Source: Vreelandella stevensii S18214 (GTDB taxonomy: Bacteria; Pseudomonadota; Gammaproteobacteria; Pseudomonadales; Halomonadaceae). Taken from it: a DNA stretch of 64,000 nt. The DNA is taken from positions 1-64,000 of the forward strand of contig NZ_AJTS01000040.1 of assembly GCF_000275725.1 (NCBI RefSeq), in the 5' to 3' direction. This document shows positions 7,992-17,170 of this stretch, in pieces. A program made the position numbers and the translations under genes. Below the pieces are notes generated by a model. The model was not told where the DNA came from. It saw only the letters and a list, made by a program, of their open reading frames with translations, and did not search any database. How positions within the stretch are numbered: position 1 is the stretch's first letter; each line of letters starts with the position of its first letter.

Positions 7992-9044
7992 ATGACACAC
8001 CCCCAACAAACCGCGATTCTGGAAGCCTTCAGCAGCGCACGGGCTGCCCAACCCCGCCTACCGGCCATCGAGATCGCCGAACGGCTTGGCATCAGTGAGG
8101 GCGAGCTTCAGGCCGCCCGGCTGGGCAGGGAAGTATGGACACTGCCACTCGCCCCCAGGGCGCTGGCAGCCTGGTGGCATCAGTTGGGCCACGTCAAGGC
8201 ACTGACCCGCTCGCGGCTGGCCGTGCTGGAGCAGCACGGCACCTACCCAAGCCTGGCGGGAGGCACCCACACCGGCTTGATGCTCGACCCCGGCGGGCTG
8301 GATTTGCGCCTGCTATACAGCCACTGGCATTGGGCCTGCCTGATACGCGACCCCATGCCTACCGATACAGGCACCATCACGCACCGCTGGAGCCTGCAGG
8401 TATTCGATCAGCACGGCTGCGCCATTCACAAGTGCTTCGCACTGGACGAACCGCGCACCGAGGCCTGGGAGACGCTGGCCGCCCTGGGCACACTGGACAC
8501 CCCGGCCTTTACTCACAGCATGCCGCGCCCCCAGCGACCGCTCCCCAGCGCCCCCACCCTGGCCCAGGAGTGGGCGGCCATGAGCGACGTCCACCAGTTC
8601 TTTGCTCTGTTACAGCGCCATCGCCTGGAGCGGCTGGAAGCCAATCAGCTCATGGAAGGCCAATACACCTACACGCTCCCTGTCCATGCGCTGGAGACTC
8701 TGTTCCTGGAGGTCCACCGGCAAGCGCTACCGCTGATGCTATTTGTAGCCAGCCCAGGCTGCGTGCAGATCCGAACGGGCACGCTGCCCGCAGCCGTGCG
8801 CGCCAGAGGCTGGCTGAACCTATTTGGCGAGCAGTTCACGCTGCACCTCAACGACACGGCTATCGAGCAGCTATGGGTAGTCAACAAACCCAACCGCGAT
8901 GGCGGCGTCACCAGTGTCGAGGCCTTCGATGCGCAGGGCTCACTGGTGCTGCAGCTCTACGCAGAGCGTCAGGAAGGGCGCAGCGAACGGCGGGAGTGGC
9001 GGCAACTCTTGAACACCTTGAGCCAGCGTGAGGCCGTGGCATGA
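7992..9044 (+). CDS. hemS: Hemin-degrading factor / cytoplasmic heme carrier HemS
   Basis: Cytoplasmic heme-handling protein of the HemS/ChuS/PhuS family, 350 aa, the usual length for the two-repeat form. The first repeat has LGISEGELQAARLG near the N-terminus and the tryptophan-rich YSHWHWACLIRD; the second includes the matching LNLFGEQFTLHLND. The start at 7992 follows AGGAGACCGACC and is preferred to an upstream frame that overlaps the receptor gene. The family passes heme from the HmuTUV importer to heme oxygenase or breaks it down directly. The stop overlaps the hmuT start (ATGA). Confidence 0.88.
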   Translation: MTHPQQTAILEAFSSARAAQPRLPAIEIAERLGISEGELQAARLGREVWTLPLAPRALAAWWHQLGHVKALTRSRLAVLEQHGTYPSLAGGTHTGLMLDPGGLDLRLLYSHWHWACLIRDPMPTDTGTITHRWSLQVFDQHGCAIHKCFALDEPRTEAWETLAALGTLDTPAFTHSMPRPQRPLPSAPTLAQEWAAMSDVHQFFALLQRHRLERLEANQLMEGQYTYTLPVHALETLFLEVHRQALPLMLFVASPGCVQIRTGTLPAAVRARGWLNLFGEQFTLHLNDTAIEQLWVVNKPNRDGGVTSVEAFDAQGSLVLQLYAERQEGRSERREWRQLLNTLSQREAVA

Positions 9045-9931
9045 GACTCGTAGGCCACGCCTTTGCATTCAGGCCGTTTCGAGCCATGGGAGTCGCTCTG
9101 CTGAGCCTAGCGCTGAGCGCCTCCGCGCTGGCCAGCGAGCGCTGGCTGGTACTGGGAGGCGATATCGCCGAAACCCTGAGCGCCCTGGGCGCCGAGCAGC
9201 ACGTCGTCGCCCGGGACGATACGGTGGTCTACCCTCCCGAGATGGCGGCCTTGCCCTCCGTGGGCTATTTGCGTCAGCTCTCGGCAGAAAGCGTGCTCTC
9301 CGTCTCGCCTACACGCATTCTGGCCGCCGAGCAGGCGGGCCCCCGCGAAGTCCTGGAGCAGTTGGCTGCGGTGGGCGTGGCGGTAGAGGTCGTCAGTGCC
9401 CCAGCCTCACTGGAGGCCATTGCCCACAAGGTGCGCCATATCAGTGAATACATCGGCGAACCGCAGGCCGGCTCAGCGCTGGCGGAGTCGCTGACCAGCG
9501 ACCTTGAGCGATTGGCCGCCCTGCCCCCACTGCCCGACATTCAAGCCATGTTCATCCTGCAACGCAGCGGCCTGACCCCGAGGGCTGCCGGACGTGAGAC
9601 AGCCGTCCATACCGCTTTGCAAGCCGTGGGATTGCACAATGCTTTTGCGGAAATGACGGGCTACCACAATGTGTCGGCAGAAGCCCTGGTTCAGCACTCC
9701 CCCGAGGTCGTCGTCATGTCCACACGAGGCCTGGAGGCACTCGGCGGAGAGGCGGCACTCTGGAGCCTGCCCGGCATGGCCATGACCCCGGCGGGAAGCG
9801 ACCAGCGCCTGATCGTGGTGGATGATCAGGCACTGCTGGGATTTGGGCCTCGCACGCCCGAGGCCCTGTTGACGCTGCGCCAGCAGGTGGAAGCCCTGCT
9901 CAGTCACCACGCCGCACAGGCCAGCCGATGA
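9041..9931 (+). CDS. hmuT: Heme ABC transporter, periplasmic heme-binding protein
   Basis: Periplasmic heme carrier of the BtuF/HmuT type, 296 aa. Signal peptide through ALSASALA (about residues 1-31), mature start SERWLVLGGDIAETLSALG. The heme-ligand tyrosine region TVVYPPEMAALPSVGYLRQL is conserved. It delivers heme to the HmuUV complex. It overlaps hemS by 4 bp and hmuU by 4 bp, so the three are translationally coupled. Confidence 0.88.
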   Translation: MRLVGHAFAFRPFRAMGVALLSLALSASALASERWLVLGGDIAETLSALGAEQHVVARDDTVVYPPEMAALPSVGYLRQLSAESVLSVSPTRILAAEQAGPREVLEQLAAVGVAVEVVSAPASLEAIAHKVRHISEYIGEPQAGSALAESLTSDLERLAALPPLPDIQAMFILQRSGLTPRAAGRETAVHTALQAVGLHNAFAEMTGYHNVSAEALVQHSPEVVVMSTRGLEALGGEAALWSLPGMAMTPAGSDQRLIVVDDQALLGFGPRTPEALLTLRQQVEALLSHHAAQASR

Positions 9932-10974
9932 ACCCACGACAACCCGCTTATATCTCCGTGCGCCCAGGCCGACCGACCATGAGCCGCTCCACCCGGGTTC
10001 TGAGCGGCCTGGCGTTGGCATTGGTAGCCACGCTGGCCATCAGCGCCAGCACCGGCGTGCTCGGCATCTCCCCGTGGGCAGCGCTGAGCGGCACGGCAGA
10101 CTCCTTGAGCCTGCAAGTATGGTGGCAACTTCGCCTGCCCAGGCTCCTGCTGGGCATGGCCGTGGGGGCCATGTTGGCAGGCAGCGGGGCCGCCATGCAG
10201 GGGCTATTTCGCAACCCGCTGGCCGACCCCACGCTGCTGGGCTTGGCCAGCGGAGCCGGTCTGTTCGTGGCGCTCTGGATTGTGCTGGTACAGGGCAGCG
10301 CTGCCAGCAGCCTGTATGGTCAGTTTGCCGCAGGGTTTCTGGGAGCATTGTGCGTTTGCCTGCTGATTTTTGGTATCGCCAGCCGTCAAGGCGGCGGCAG
10401 TGCGGCGGTGATGTCGCTGCTGCTGGCGGGGCTGGCCATCAATACCCTGGCAGGCGCTGGCGGCGGAGTGTTGGCCTTTCTGGCCAGCGACGAGCAGCTG
10501 CGCCAGCTTAGCCTGTGGGGCATGGGCACACTGACCAATGCGCTATGGCGTACTACCGCCGTTGCCCTGGGAGTGGTGGCCTTCTCGCTTTGGCTACTGC
10601 TGCGCAGCGCGACGCAGCTCGACTTACTCCAGCTGGGCGAAGCCACCGCCCACGCCGCCGGGCTGGAAATCGCGCACCTGAAGCGCCGGGTCGTGATCGC
10701 CACCTCGCTTGGGGTCGGCCTATGCGTGGCTTTGACCGGGGTCATCGGTTTTCTTGGCTTGCTGGTGCCCCACTGCTTGCGCCTATGGCTAGGCCCAGGG
10801 CATCGCCTGCTGTTACCGGCTTCCATGCTGGGCGGTGCGATTCTGCTGGTCGCGGCCGACGCCCTGGCACGCACGCTGGGGGCACCGGCCGAAATGCCCG
10901 TGGGGCTGCTCACCAGCCTGTTGGGCGGCCCCTACTTTCTCTATTTGCTGATGCGCCGGAACCGACCATGCTGA
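9928..10974 (+). CDS. hmuU: Heme ABC transporter permease
   Basis: Inner-membrane permease of the FecCD/BtuC family, 348 aa, with many hydrophobic segments and the family motifs RLPRLLLGMAVGAMLAGSGA, AMQGLFRNPLADPTLLG and GFLGLLVPHCLR. It forms the channel for heme with HmuV as ATPase. The start at 9928 overlaps the hmuT stop (ATGA); an internal ATG at 9979 (MSRSTRV) is a possible alternative that would trim an odd hydrophilic lead of 17 residues. Confidence 0.88.
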   Translation: MNPRQPAYISVRPGRPTMSRSTRVLSGLALALVATLAISASTGVLGISPWAALSGTADSLSLQVWWQLRLPRLLLGMAVGAMLAGSGAAMQGLFRNPLADPTLLGLASGAGLFVALWIVLVQGSAASSLYGQFAAGFLGALCVCLLIFGIASRQGGGSAAVMSLLLAGLAINTLAGAGGGVLAFLASDEQLRQLSLWGMGTLTNALWRTTAVALGVVAFSLWLLLRSATQLDLLQLGEATAHAAGLEIAHLKRRVVIATSLGVGLCVALTGVIGFLGLLVPHCLRLWLGPGHRLLLPASMLGGAILLVAADALARTLGAPAEMPVGLLTSLLGGPYFLYLLMRRNRPC

Positions 10975-11729
10975 CGCTTTGCGACGCAGGCCTGCTGCGT
11001 GCCCCCGCCCTTACACCGCTCAGCGGCACGCTGCTGCCGGGAGAACTGCTGGCCATCGTCGGCCCCAACGGCGCAGGCAAAAGTACGCTCCTCAGCCTGC
11101 TCTCGGGCTTTCGTCCCTGCGAAACCGGGCAGCTGTTGCTCGATGGCCACCCCCTGCCTACGTGGCCCATCGCGGCACTGGCCAACCGTCGCGCACTGGT
11201 CGCCCAGCAGGAGCCCCCAGGCTTTGACTGGCACACCGAAGAGCTGGTGAGCCTGGGCAGCCAGCCGTCGAAGGCGCTGGTGGCACAGTTGCTGGACGAG
11301 CTGGACCTGACTCACCTGGCTCGCCGCAGCGTCCTCTCACTATCCGGCGGCGAACGCCAGCGCGTGATGATTGCCCGAGGTGCCTGCCAACTGCTGTCAC
11401 GCCGCTTGCCTGACGCCACCGACGGCGGCCTGCTGCTGCTGGACGAACCCACCAGCGCACTGGACATTGGCCAACAGCAACGCCTCATGCGCCAGCTACG
11501 CCGCTGGGCCAGCCAACACCAGATGGCCATCGCCTGCGTCCTGCACGACCTGAACCTGGCCAGCACCTTCGCGGACCACGTATGGCTGATGCATCGTGGG
11601 CAGCGGGTGGCGCGTGGCTTACCACACTCCGTACTCACATCTTCCACTATCGCTGAGATCTATGATGCCGAACTGCAGCAGACGCCACGAGGTCCCAAGG
11701 GGCAGCACGTACTGGTTTTATCCTCCTGA
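10968..11729 (+). CDS. hmuV: Heme ABC transporter ATP-binding protein
   Basis: ABC ATPase of 253 aa with Walker A GPNGAGKST (about residue 32), signature LSGGERQRV, Walker B LLLLDEPTSALD and the H-loop histidine in VLHDLNLA. It powers HmuU. The start at 10968 overlaps the hmuU stop by 7 bp and gives the normal N-terminal length; longer frames would run inside hmuU. Last gene of the heme operon, 14 bp from the convergent HMG-CoA reductase gene. Confidence 0.9.
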   Translation: MLTLCDAGLLRAPALTPLSGTLLPGELLAIVGPNGAGKSTLLSLLSGFRPCETGQLLLDGHPLPTWPIAALANRRALVAQQEPPGFDWHTEELVSLGSQPSKALVAQLLDELDLTHLARRSVLSLSGGERQRVMIARGACQLLSRRLPDATDGGLLLLDEPTSALDIGQQQRLMRQLRRWASQHQMAIACVLHDLNLASTFADHVWLMHRGQRVARGLPHSVLTSSTIAEIYDAELQQTPRGPKGQHVLVLSS

Positions 11730-11743
11730 AAGGCGACGTCATT

Positions 11744-13018
11744 TCACGTGGAGGCACGTTGTTTGCGCAACAGAGCCAACTCACCCTGGGCAACATCGAC
11801 TCGCACACTGCCCCGGCGCACCAGCGCATCGGCGACTTGAGACACCTCCTCCCCTTCGGCCCCGGCCATCAAAGCGATGTTTTTAGCATGCAGCGCCATA
11901 TGCCCTTTTTGGATTCCGGTCGTCGCCAGCGCTTTCATCGCTGCAAAATTCTGCGCCAGCCCTACCGCAACGATGATACGTGCCAATTTATCCGCACTAC
12001 TAACACCCAGGATATCGAGACAGCGGCGAGCGGTTGGGTGCGCACGGGTGGCTCCGCCGATCAACCCTACGGGCATGGGCATTTCCAAGGTGCCGGTCAA
12101 GTTGCCATCGCCATCTGCTTCCCAGTGAGTCAACGAGCGATAACGCCCTGTACGTGCAGCATAGGCATGCGCGCCAGCTTCCACTGCCCGAGTATCGTTG
12201 CCGGTTGCCAGCACCACCGCGCTGACCCCATTCATGATCCCTTTATTATGGGTCGCCGCCCGATAAGGATCTAAATCGGCGAAGCGAAATGCCTGCAGCA
12301 TGCCATCGCGCACCGACTCACCCCCGATTTCATCCAGGCGCCACGTGGCTCGTGCCCTGGCTATACGGCGGTCCGCCAAGTTGGAAAGGATTCGCAAACG
12401 GCTTTCACCCCCCGACCATTCTGCCAGTGAGGGTGCCACCGCTTCAGCCATTGAGTTCACGGCATTGGCACCCATGGCATCACGCACATCCACCAGTAGA
12501 TGTACGATCACCATATCCTCCAGGACACGCACTTCCAGATCACGAAAGCCCCCTCCGTGCTTTAACAGTACGGGGTCTGTAGCGTCACAGATTCGCTTGA
12601 TTTCAGCTCGCGCCTCCAGCAGCCGCAGGCGAGCAAAAACGGGGTTAGGCACGCCAATCAATTGCACTTGAGCGATCATGACAGGAGAGGAGGTATCGGT
12701 ATGAAAACCGCCTGACTCGCGACACTGCCGCGCCGCATTACATACGGCTGCCACCACCGATGACTCTTCCGTTGCCATGGGTACAAGAGGTTCTTCACCA
12801 TCGATCAATAAATTAGTGGCCACCCCAATCGGCAGATTCAAGGTACCAATCACATTTTCGATCATGCTATCAGCGATCTCGGCTGGGAGATTACCGGTGT
12901 CTGCCAGATGTGCCTCGCCGTCGGCATCCAGCCCACTCATGGCAGCCACTTTGCGCAGCCGCTCGCGTGGAGAAAGTTGATAAAAGCCCGGTATGCGTGA
13001 AGTCGTTGTTGTCATCAT
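11744..13018 (-). CDS. mvaA: Hydroxymethylglutaryl-CoA reductase, class II (degradative)
   Basis: Class II HMG-CoA reductase, 424 aa, like the NADH-dependent Pseudomonas mevalonii enzyme that oxidises mevalonate to HMG-CoA. Catalytic residues are readable: Glu84 in PMATEESSVVAA, Lys259 in THNKGIMNG, Asp275 in ATGNDTRA and the C-terminal histidine in GHMALHAKN (373/377). The substrate motif DAMGANAVN is at 180-188. It is the last gene of a three-gene unit with a TctA-type permease and a tiny membrane protein, which points to mevalonate (or a related acid) uptake and use. No HMG-CoA lyase lies beside it. A biosynthetic role is unlikely because gammaproteobacteria of this kind make isoprenoids by the MEP route. 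Confidence 0.9.
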   Translation of the reverse strand: MMTTTTSRIPGFYQLSPRERLRKVAAMSGLDADGEAHLADTGNLPAEIADSMIENVIGTLNLPIGVATNLLIDGEEPLVPMATEESSVVAAVCNAARQCRESGGFHTDTSSPVMIAQVQLIGVPNPVFARLRLLEARAEIKRICDATDPVLLKHGGGFRDLEVRVLEDMVIVHLLVDVRDAMGANAVNSMAEAVAPSLAEWSGGESRLRILSNLADRRIARARATWRLDEIGGESVRDGMLQAFRFADLDPYRAATHNKGIMNGVSAVVLATGNDTRAVEAGAHAYAARTGRYRSLTHWEADGDGNLTGTLEMPMPVGLIGGATRAHPTARRCLDILGVSSADKLARIIVAVGLAQNFAAMKALATTGIQKGHMALHAKNIALMAGAEGEEVSQVADALVRRGSVRVDVAQGELALLRKQRAST

Positions 13019-13066
13019 TGGTACCTACATGTGGATAAAATTTCGTTGCCGTACTCTATCGTGCTT

Positions 13067-14428
13067 TCAAGCCATCCAGCCCATTAGCCAAGGAGCTGCG
13101 TAGAGGGTCATGAACTGTACGCCGTAGTTCACGCCCCAGCGGTTCAAAAGCCCAGCCACCAGAGCGAGCACGCCCACCCCCAGAATGCCCATCACCCCGG
13201 CATCCATATAAGCCAGCAGCATCACCAGCGAGAAGAACATCGCCAGAAATGCCTCATGGGGGATACGTTGGAACACGAAGACGCATATATGCCGTGCATA
13301 GCGAACGGCAATGGGATAGGTAATCAACAGAGCGACCCCAGCACCCAGAATGGTGGCGATGGCGATCTCTCCAAAGCTCATAAGATGGTGGGCATTCTGC
13401 TCCAGAGTGAGCACGGGAGGAGCATTAAAGAATGCATTACCAGGACCGATGGCCATGGGGCTCATCGGAATACCCAAGGCCGCCAGCGGTATCAAAATGC
13501 CCGCGATATAGGCAGCATTGGTGACCGCATCCATTGACGAGAGTGCACGACTCGCCTTTTCCACCGTACCTTTCACCCAGCTCGACACCACTTCGCCCAG
13601 AAAAATGGTGATCCCAACCGGGCTCATGAAGAAAGTAGCCGAGCCAAGCACCGAGGCAGCCGTCGCGGATACCGCTTCCTGTCGCGTCAGAATCCGAAAT
13701 GGATTGGGAATTCGCTGGTCATCACTACCATCATTTGCCGCGTAAATCTTGATGGTCTTGGGCTCGGGTACCGACATTTTGCGCCGCTCTTCACGAACGG
13801 TTAGCTGGGCCAGATTGAAAATCATCGGGCCGATCGTGATGCCCAGGAAGAAAGAGATAAAGACGACCTGCCCTTCAGGGATGACGCCCATTCCCCAGTA
13901 GAAATGACGCAGGGCCTGAATCAGCGCAGCCAGTATGACAATGCTGATCAGACTGATGACTTTCTCGCGACTCATCAGCGCCAAAAAAACGGCACCTACG
14001 AAGAATATCTGGCTGGCATATTGGCTCAATACATCCGCCAAGGGTGTCAGCAGGAAAGCCAGAAACAAGCTGACCGGAATCGCCACGAGCGTTCCGATGA
14101 CCGACCCCGAAGCCATCTTGCGAATCGCCAAGGTAGCATGCCCTTCACGCTTCAAAATCATGGCATGCTCGACCATGGGAGCCGACATGACCCCACCGGG
14201 TATACCTGCGACCGACACGGGTATCGAATCCGTCAATTTTTTCGCCACAATCGCCGCCATGAAAAAAGCCAGCACGACAGGCAAAGGGATGCCTGCGACG
14301 ACTAATGCCAGTGTGACGGGGGCAAGGACTGCCGTTTCATCGGTACCCGGCGCCACCCCAATAGCGGTATAGACAACCACGCCTATCAACGCGGCGATCA
14401 ACATCTGCAGGAGGATAAGTGCATCCAT
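13067..14428 (-). CDS. TctA-family permease (tripartite tricarboxylate transporter-like)
   Basis: Polytopic inner-membrane protein, 453 aa, about ten to twelve hydrophobic segments, with TctA-like features such as PGTDETAVLAPVTLAL near the N-terminus, VSVAGIPGGVMSAP and GIPMSPMAIGPGNAF. TctA proteins are the large subunit of binding-protein-dependent carboxylate importers. Here there is no TctC receptor and only a 77-residue upstream protein in place of TctB. Clustering with HMG-CoA reductase suggests a mevalonate or short branched-chain acid substrate. The start codon lies 2 bp after the stop of the upstream small gene. Confidence 0.8.
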   Translation of the reverse strand: MDALILLQMLIAALIGVVVYTAIGVAPGTDETAVLAPVTLALVVAGIPLPVVLAFFMAAIVAKKLTDSIPVSVAGIPGGVMSAPMVEHAMILKREGHATLAIRKMASGSVIGTLVAIPVSLFLAFLLTPLADVLSQYASQIFFVGAVFLALMSREKVISLISIVILAALIQALRHFYWGMGVIPEGQVVFISFFLGITIGPMIFNLAQLTVREERRKMSVPEPKTIKIYAANDGSDDQRIPNPFRILTRQEAVSATAASVLGSATFFMSPVGITIFLGEVVSSWVKGTVEKASRALSSMDAVTNAAYIAGILIPLAALGIPMSPMAIGPGNAFFNAPPVLTLEQNAHHLMSFGEIAIATILGAGVALLITYPIAVRYARHICVFVFQRIPHEAFLAMFFSLVMLLAYMDAGVMGILGVGVLALVAGLLNRWGVNYGVQFMTLYAAPWLMGWMA

Positions 14429-14430
14429 GA

Positions 14431-14664
14431 CTACACCTCACCTTCGATATCCAGCTGGCGCTTAGGACGCAGACAGATCGCATTGATGAAAAATCCCAGC
14501 AGCGCTCCACACAGGCCGATAATTAACGGCATAGGGGCTGGCCACGGAGTAAAAATGAACCCGCCCAGTGTCAGTGGGGTAGAGATCGATAGCGCAATGA
14601 TCAGGTCTTTACCTGTCACCGTATCGTCCCAAACGGTAAGGTAGTTCGTTATTTTATCAGACAT
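14431..14664 (-). CDS. Small two-helix membrane protein, possible minimal TctB
   Basis: Protein of 77 aa with a short polar N-terminus, two hydrophobic stretches (about residues 22-40 and 44-64, LIIALSISTPLTLGGFIF and PLIIGLCGALLGFFINA) and a charged tail. I do not recognise a named family. Position immediately before, and tightly coupled to, the TctA-type permease suggests a small accessory subunit. It is the first gene of the putative mevalonate operon, starting about 160 bp from the divergent MocR regulator. Confidence 0.65.
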   Translation of the reverse strand: MSDKITNYLTVWDDTVTGKDLIIALSISTPLTLGGFIFTPWPAPMPLIIGLCGALLGFFINAICLRPKRQLDIEGEV

Positions 14665-14776
14665 GCCTATTCTCCGCGGAGATCATTATTAGTGTTGTAT
14701 ACCCAATTAGGCTGACCCTAGCTTGTGGAAAGACAAGGCGCTGAGTAAGGTACAAAGACTGGAATTGTACGAAGTA

Positions 14777-14802
14777 CTGTACCCATCCAATGAAGGGTAC
14801 AG
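14777..14802. promoter_or_regulatory. Inverted-repeat operator in the mvaA-operon/mocR promoter region
   Basis: Perfect 8-bp arms CTGTACCC (14777-14784) and GGGTACAG (14795-14802), spaced by 10 bp, 24 bp before the MocR start and 113 bp before the divergent operon. Further GTAC-containing half-sites lie just upstream (14749-14778). A likely binding site for the MocR regulator. Confidence 0.6.
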
Positions 14803-14825
14803 TTTTACCTCCCTTGAGAGCATTC

Positions 14826-16199
14826 ATGTCAAAATCTCGCCAAGTCGCCACTGCTCTTTTGAAAGCCATCGACGATGGGCGGCTTTCTCCGGGCACACGA
14901 GTAGCCTCTATCCGAGAAGCAGCCCAACAATTTGGCGTATCTAAAAACACAGTAATAGATGCTTATGATCAGCTAGTGGCGCAGGGGCACTTGAGCGCTC
15001 GCCAGGGGGCAGGATTCTTTGTCACGCGCCCACGTCCCTCACCCATGGATAAGTCCACGCACGACCTTTCTGAGGCAGTCGACAGCGTCTCACTACTGCG
15101 AGAACAGCTGGTCGGCAACTTCGCAGTACGTGTGGGGGATGGACGCGCACCAGCCAGTTGGATGGGCGGCACCGAATTGATGCGTTTAATAAGACGCCGC
15201 ACCGGCTTATCCGATGAAATGAGTGATGTCGAATACGGCATGCCTCAGGGCTACTCTCCTTTACGAGAGAGCCTGGCAATGTCACTGGCGGGGCGTTCGA
15301 TTCACGCCTCACATGATCAAATCATGATGACCTTCGGAGCGAACCACGCTTTTGATCTGATTATCCGCCACTTCATTGCACCCGGCGAGAACGTGCTGGT
15401 TGAAACACCAGGTTACTACCCTCTTTTCGGAAAGCTGCGGCTTGCAAAAGCCAAATTGGTGGGCGTGCCACGTACCGCGAGTGGCCCAGACCTGGAAGAG
15501 TTCGAGAGAAAAGCCAGGCAATATCGGCCGAGGCTGTTTTTCTTGCAGCCCAACGCTCATAACCCTACCGGCAGCTCCATGTCACTGAGCAACATGCATC
15601 GGCTCTTGAAGCTCGCGGACCACTATGGAGTCACACTGGTAGAAGACGATGTGTTCGCAGATATTTTACCCAAAGGCAGCCCCCACCTTGCCGCACTGGA
15701 TGGCCTGGAAAGAGTCATCTATGTGGGTACTTTCTCGAAAACGCTCTCCACTGGCCTGCGCTGCGGGTATGTAGCGGGCAGCCGCTCAGTGATCCGAGCA
15801 CTGATCGATATCAAGATGCTGACGGTCGTGAATACCTCGACGTTCAATGAGATGATCATTCATGACCTGCTGGCAAGAGGGCGCTATCGGCGCCATCTGG
15901 CACAGCTTCGCGAACGTGTAGCCAAGGCAAGCGCCACTGCCATCAGAGTGCTCGGCCAGATCGGGGTCAGCGATGTAACTGGCCCCGGTGGAGGCTACTA
16001 CCTATGGGCCAGACTTCCTCTGCACATCAATACCACCGAGCTGGCCAAACAGGCATCCGAACAAGGCATTTTCATTGCCCCTGGTGCCATTTTCTCGCTT
16101 CGCCCCGACAGTACTGACGCCAACTCCATGCGCATCAATATTGCGCATGCCAACGACCATCGCTTTTTAGATTTTATCAGCAAAGCGCTCAAAGCATGA
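14826..16199 (+). CDS. MocR-family regulator (GntR winged helix fused to aminotransferase-like domain)
   Basis: Transcription factor of 457 aa. Winged-helix DNA-binding domain at about 1-70 (GRLSPGTRVASIREAAQQFG and SKNTVIDAYDQL), then a fold-type I aminotransferase-like domain with PNAHNPTG and the PLP lysine Lys305 in FSKTLSTG. PLP or a PLP adduct is the usual effector in the family. ATG 14826 is preferred; an upstream ATG at 14790 lies inside the 14777-14802 inverted repeat. It is divergent from the small protein-permease-HMG-CoA reductase unit and probably regulates it, an unusual pairing because MocR proteins more often control amine, GABA, taurine or PLP genes. Confidence 0.85.
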   Translation: MSKSRQVATALLKAIDDGRLSPGTRVASIREAAQQFGVSKNTVIDAYDQLVAQGHLSARQGAGFFVTRPRPSPMDKSTHDLSEAVDSVSLLREQLVGNFAVRVGDGRAPASWMGGTELMRLIRRRTGLSDEMSDVEYGMPQGYSPLRESLAMSLAGRSIHASHDQIMMTFGANHAFDLIIRHFIAPGENVLVETPGYYPLFGKLRLAKAKLVGVPRTASGPDLEEFERKARQYRPRLFFLQPNAHNPTGSSMSLSNMHRLLKLADHYGVTLVEDDVFADILPKGSPHLAALDGLERVIYVGTFSKTLSTGLRCGYVAGSRSVIRALIDIKMLTVVNTSTFNEMIIHDLLARGRYRRHLAQLRERVAKASATAIRVLGQIGVSDVTGPGGGYYLWARLPLHINTTELAKQASEQGIFIAPGAIFSLRPDSTDANSMRINIAHANDHRFLDFISKALKA

Positions 16200-16220
16200 C
16201 GTCGTTGCATGACCACTACC

Positions 16221-16901
16221 TCACCCCGATGCCGTTACATCGTCATCGGTATATTTCACCCATGTCTTGGCCAGGTGGCGGCGCAGCTCTTGGCCTACTC
16301 GCTCTGCGTCGCGCGATTCCAGCGCGGCCATGATGGCTTCGTGCTCCTCCATGGCTTTGGCCCACTTTTCGTTCTTGTCGTTGGAGAGGTAGCGAACGCG
16401 GTACAGCTGCCGACTCAGGGTGGCGTGCATGTCCGTCAGCGTCGGGTTGCGGGCCAGCTCGACGATACGGCGATGGATGGCCTGATTCAGACGGAAGTAG
16501 TTCTGTCGGTCGCGGCGCAGAAAGGCCGCTTTCATCTCGAAATGCAGCGCCTGAAGCTCTGCCAGCTCGTCATCGCTGGCGTGGGAACAGGTGAGTTCTG
16601 CCGCCGCCTGCTCCAGCACACTCAAGACATACAGCTTCTCCTGCATGTCTTCGGGGCTCACCTCGGCCACTACGGCTCCACGATTGGGCGACAGCACCAC
16701 CAACCCTTCGGCAGCGAGGATCTTGAAGGCCTCGCGCATGGGCGTGCGCGATACCTGGAGCTCGTCTGCCAGGGTGCGTTCAGGCAGCCGCTGCCCTGGC
16801 TGAAAATGATCCATCACGATGTGTTCACGCAGGTAATGAGCGACTTTTTCGACCAGGCCCGGCTGGCTCGGCGGGGTGATGTCTTCCATGGCTGTCTTCA
16901 T
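16221..16901 (-). CDS. GntR/FCD-family transcriptional regulator
   Basis: FadR-subfamily regulator, 226 aa from ATG 16901. Winged helix at about 10-80 with the diagnostic RTLADELQVSRTPMREAFKIL, then an all-helical FCD effector domain with YFRLNQAIHRRIV and the closing HEAIMAALESRD. It is divergent from the tetronate-type operon and most likely represses it. A longer frame from 16928 would start inside the palindrome at 16923-16932, which favours a later start; ATG 16889 is also possible. Confidence 0.85.
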   Translation of the reverse strand: MKTAMEDITPPSQPGLVEKVAHYLREHIVMDHFQPGQRLPERTLADELQVSRTPMREAFKILAAEGLVVLSPNRGAVVAEVSPEDMQEKLYVLSVLEQAAAELTCSHASDDELAELQALHFEMKAAFLRRDRQNYFRLNQAIHRRIVELARNPTLTDMHATLSRQLYRVRYLSNDKNEKWAKAMEEHEAIMAALESRDAERVGQELRRHLAKTWVKYTDDDVTASG

Positions 16902-16922
16902 GTGATGTGCGAGCCACAAGAA

Positions 16923-16932
16923 TGGCATACCA
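16923..16932. promoter_or_regulatory. GntR-type operator, site 1
   Basis: TGGCATACCA on the plus strand (TGGTATGCCA on the minus strand), one base off the perfect palindrome TGGTATACCA, directly before the GntR/FCD regulator start. Suggests autoregulation. Confidence 0.55.
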
Positions 16933-17059
16933 TAACTTGGCTTTCAAATAGCTAAAGGCTATTTAGGTGAAAATTAAAAATCATTATTTTCAGCCATATA
17001 GAGCCAAAAACAGACCAACAGATACCAAAGTATAACCCTTCAGAATTTGACCCTCAAAA

Positions 17060-17069
17060 TGGTATACCA
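17060..17069. promoter_or_regulatory. GntR-type operator, site 2
   Basis: Perfect 10-bp palindrome TGGTATACCA, typical of FCD-family GntR operators, 102 bp before the first gene of the tetronate-type operon and 128 bp from site 1. Confidence 0.6.
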
Positions 17070-17170
17070 CTACATTTCATGCAAATGACAACCCAGGCCT
17101 TGCCGCCACACAACGCCACTCCAAGCGATGGCCTCGGCTGAGCGTCCCGACACAGGAAGACCCACACCTC

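Noticed and set aside
10515-10967. N-terminal extension of hmuV by 151 codons
   Set aside because: It overlaps hmuU entirely in another frame; the ATG at 10968 gives the normal HmuV length.
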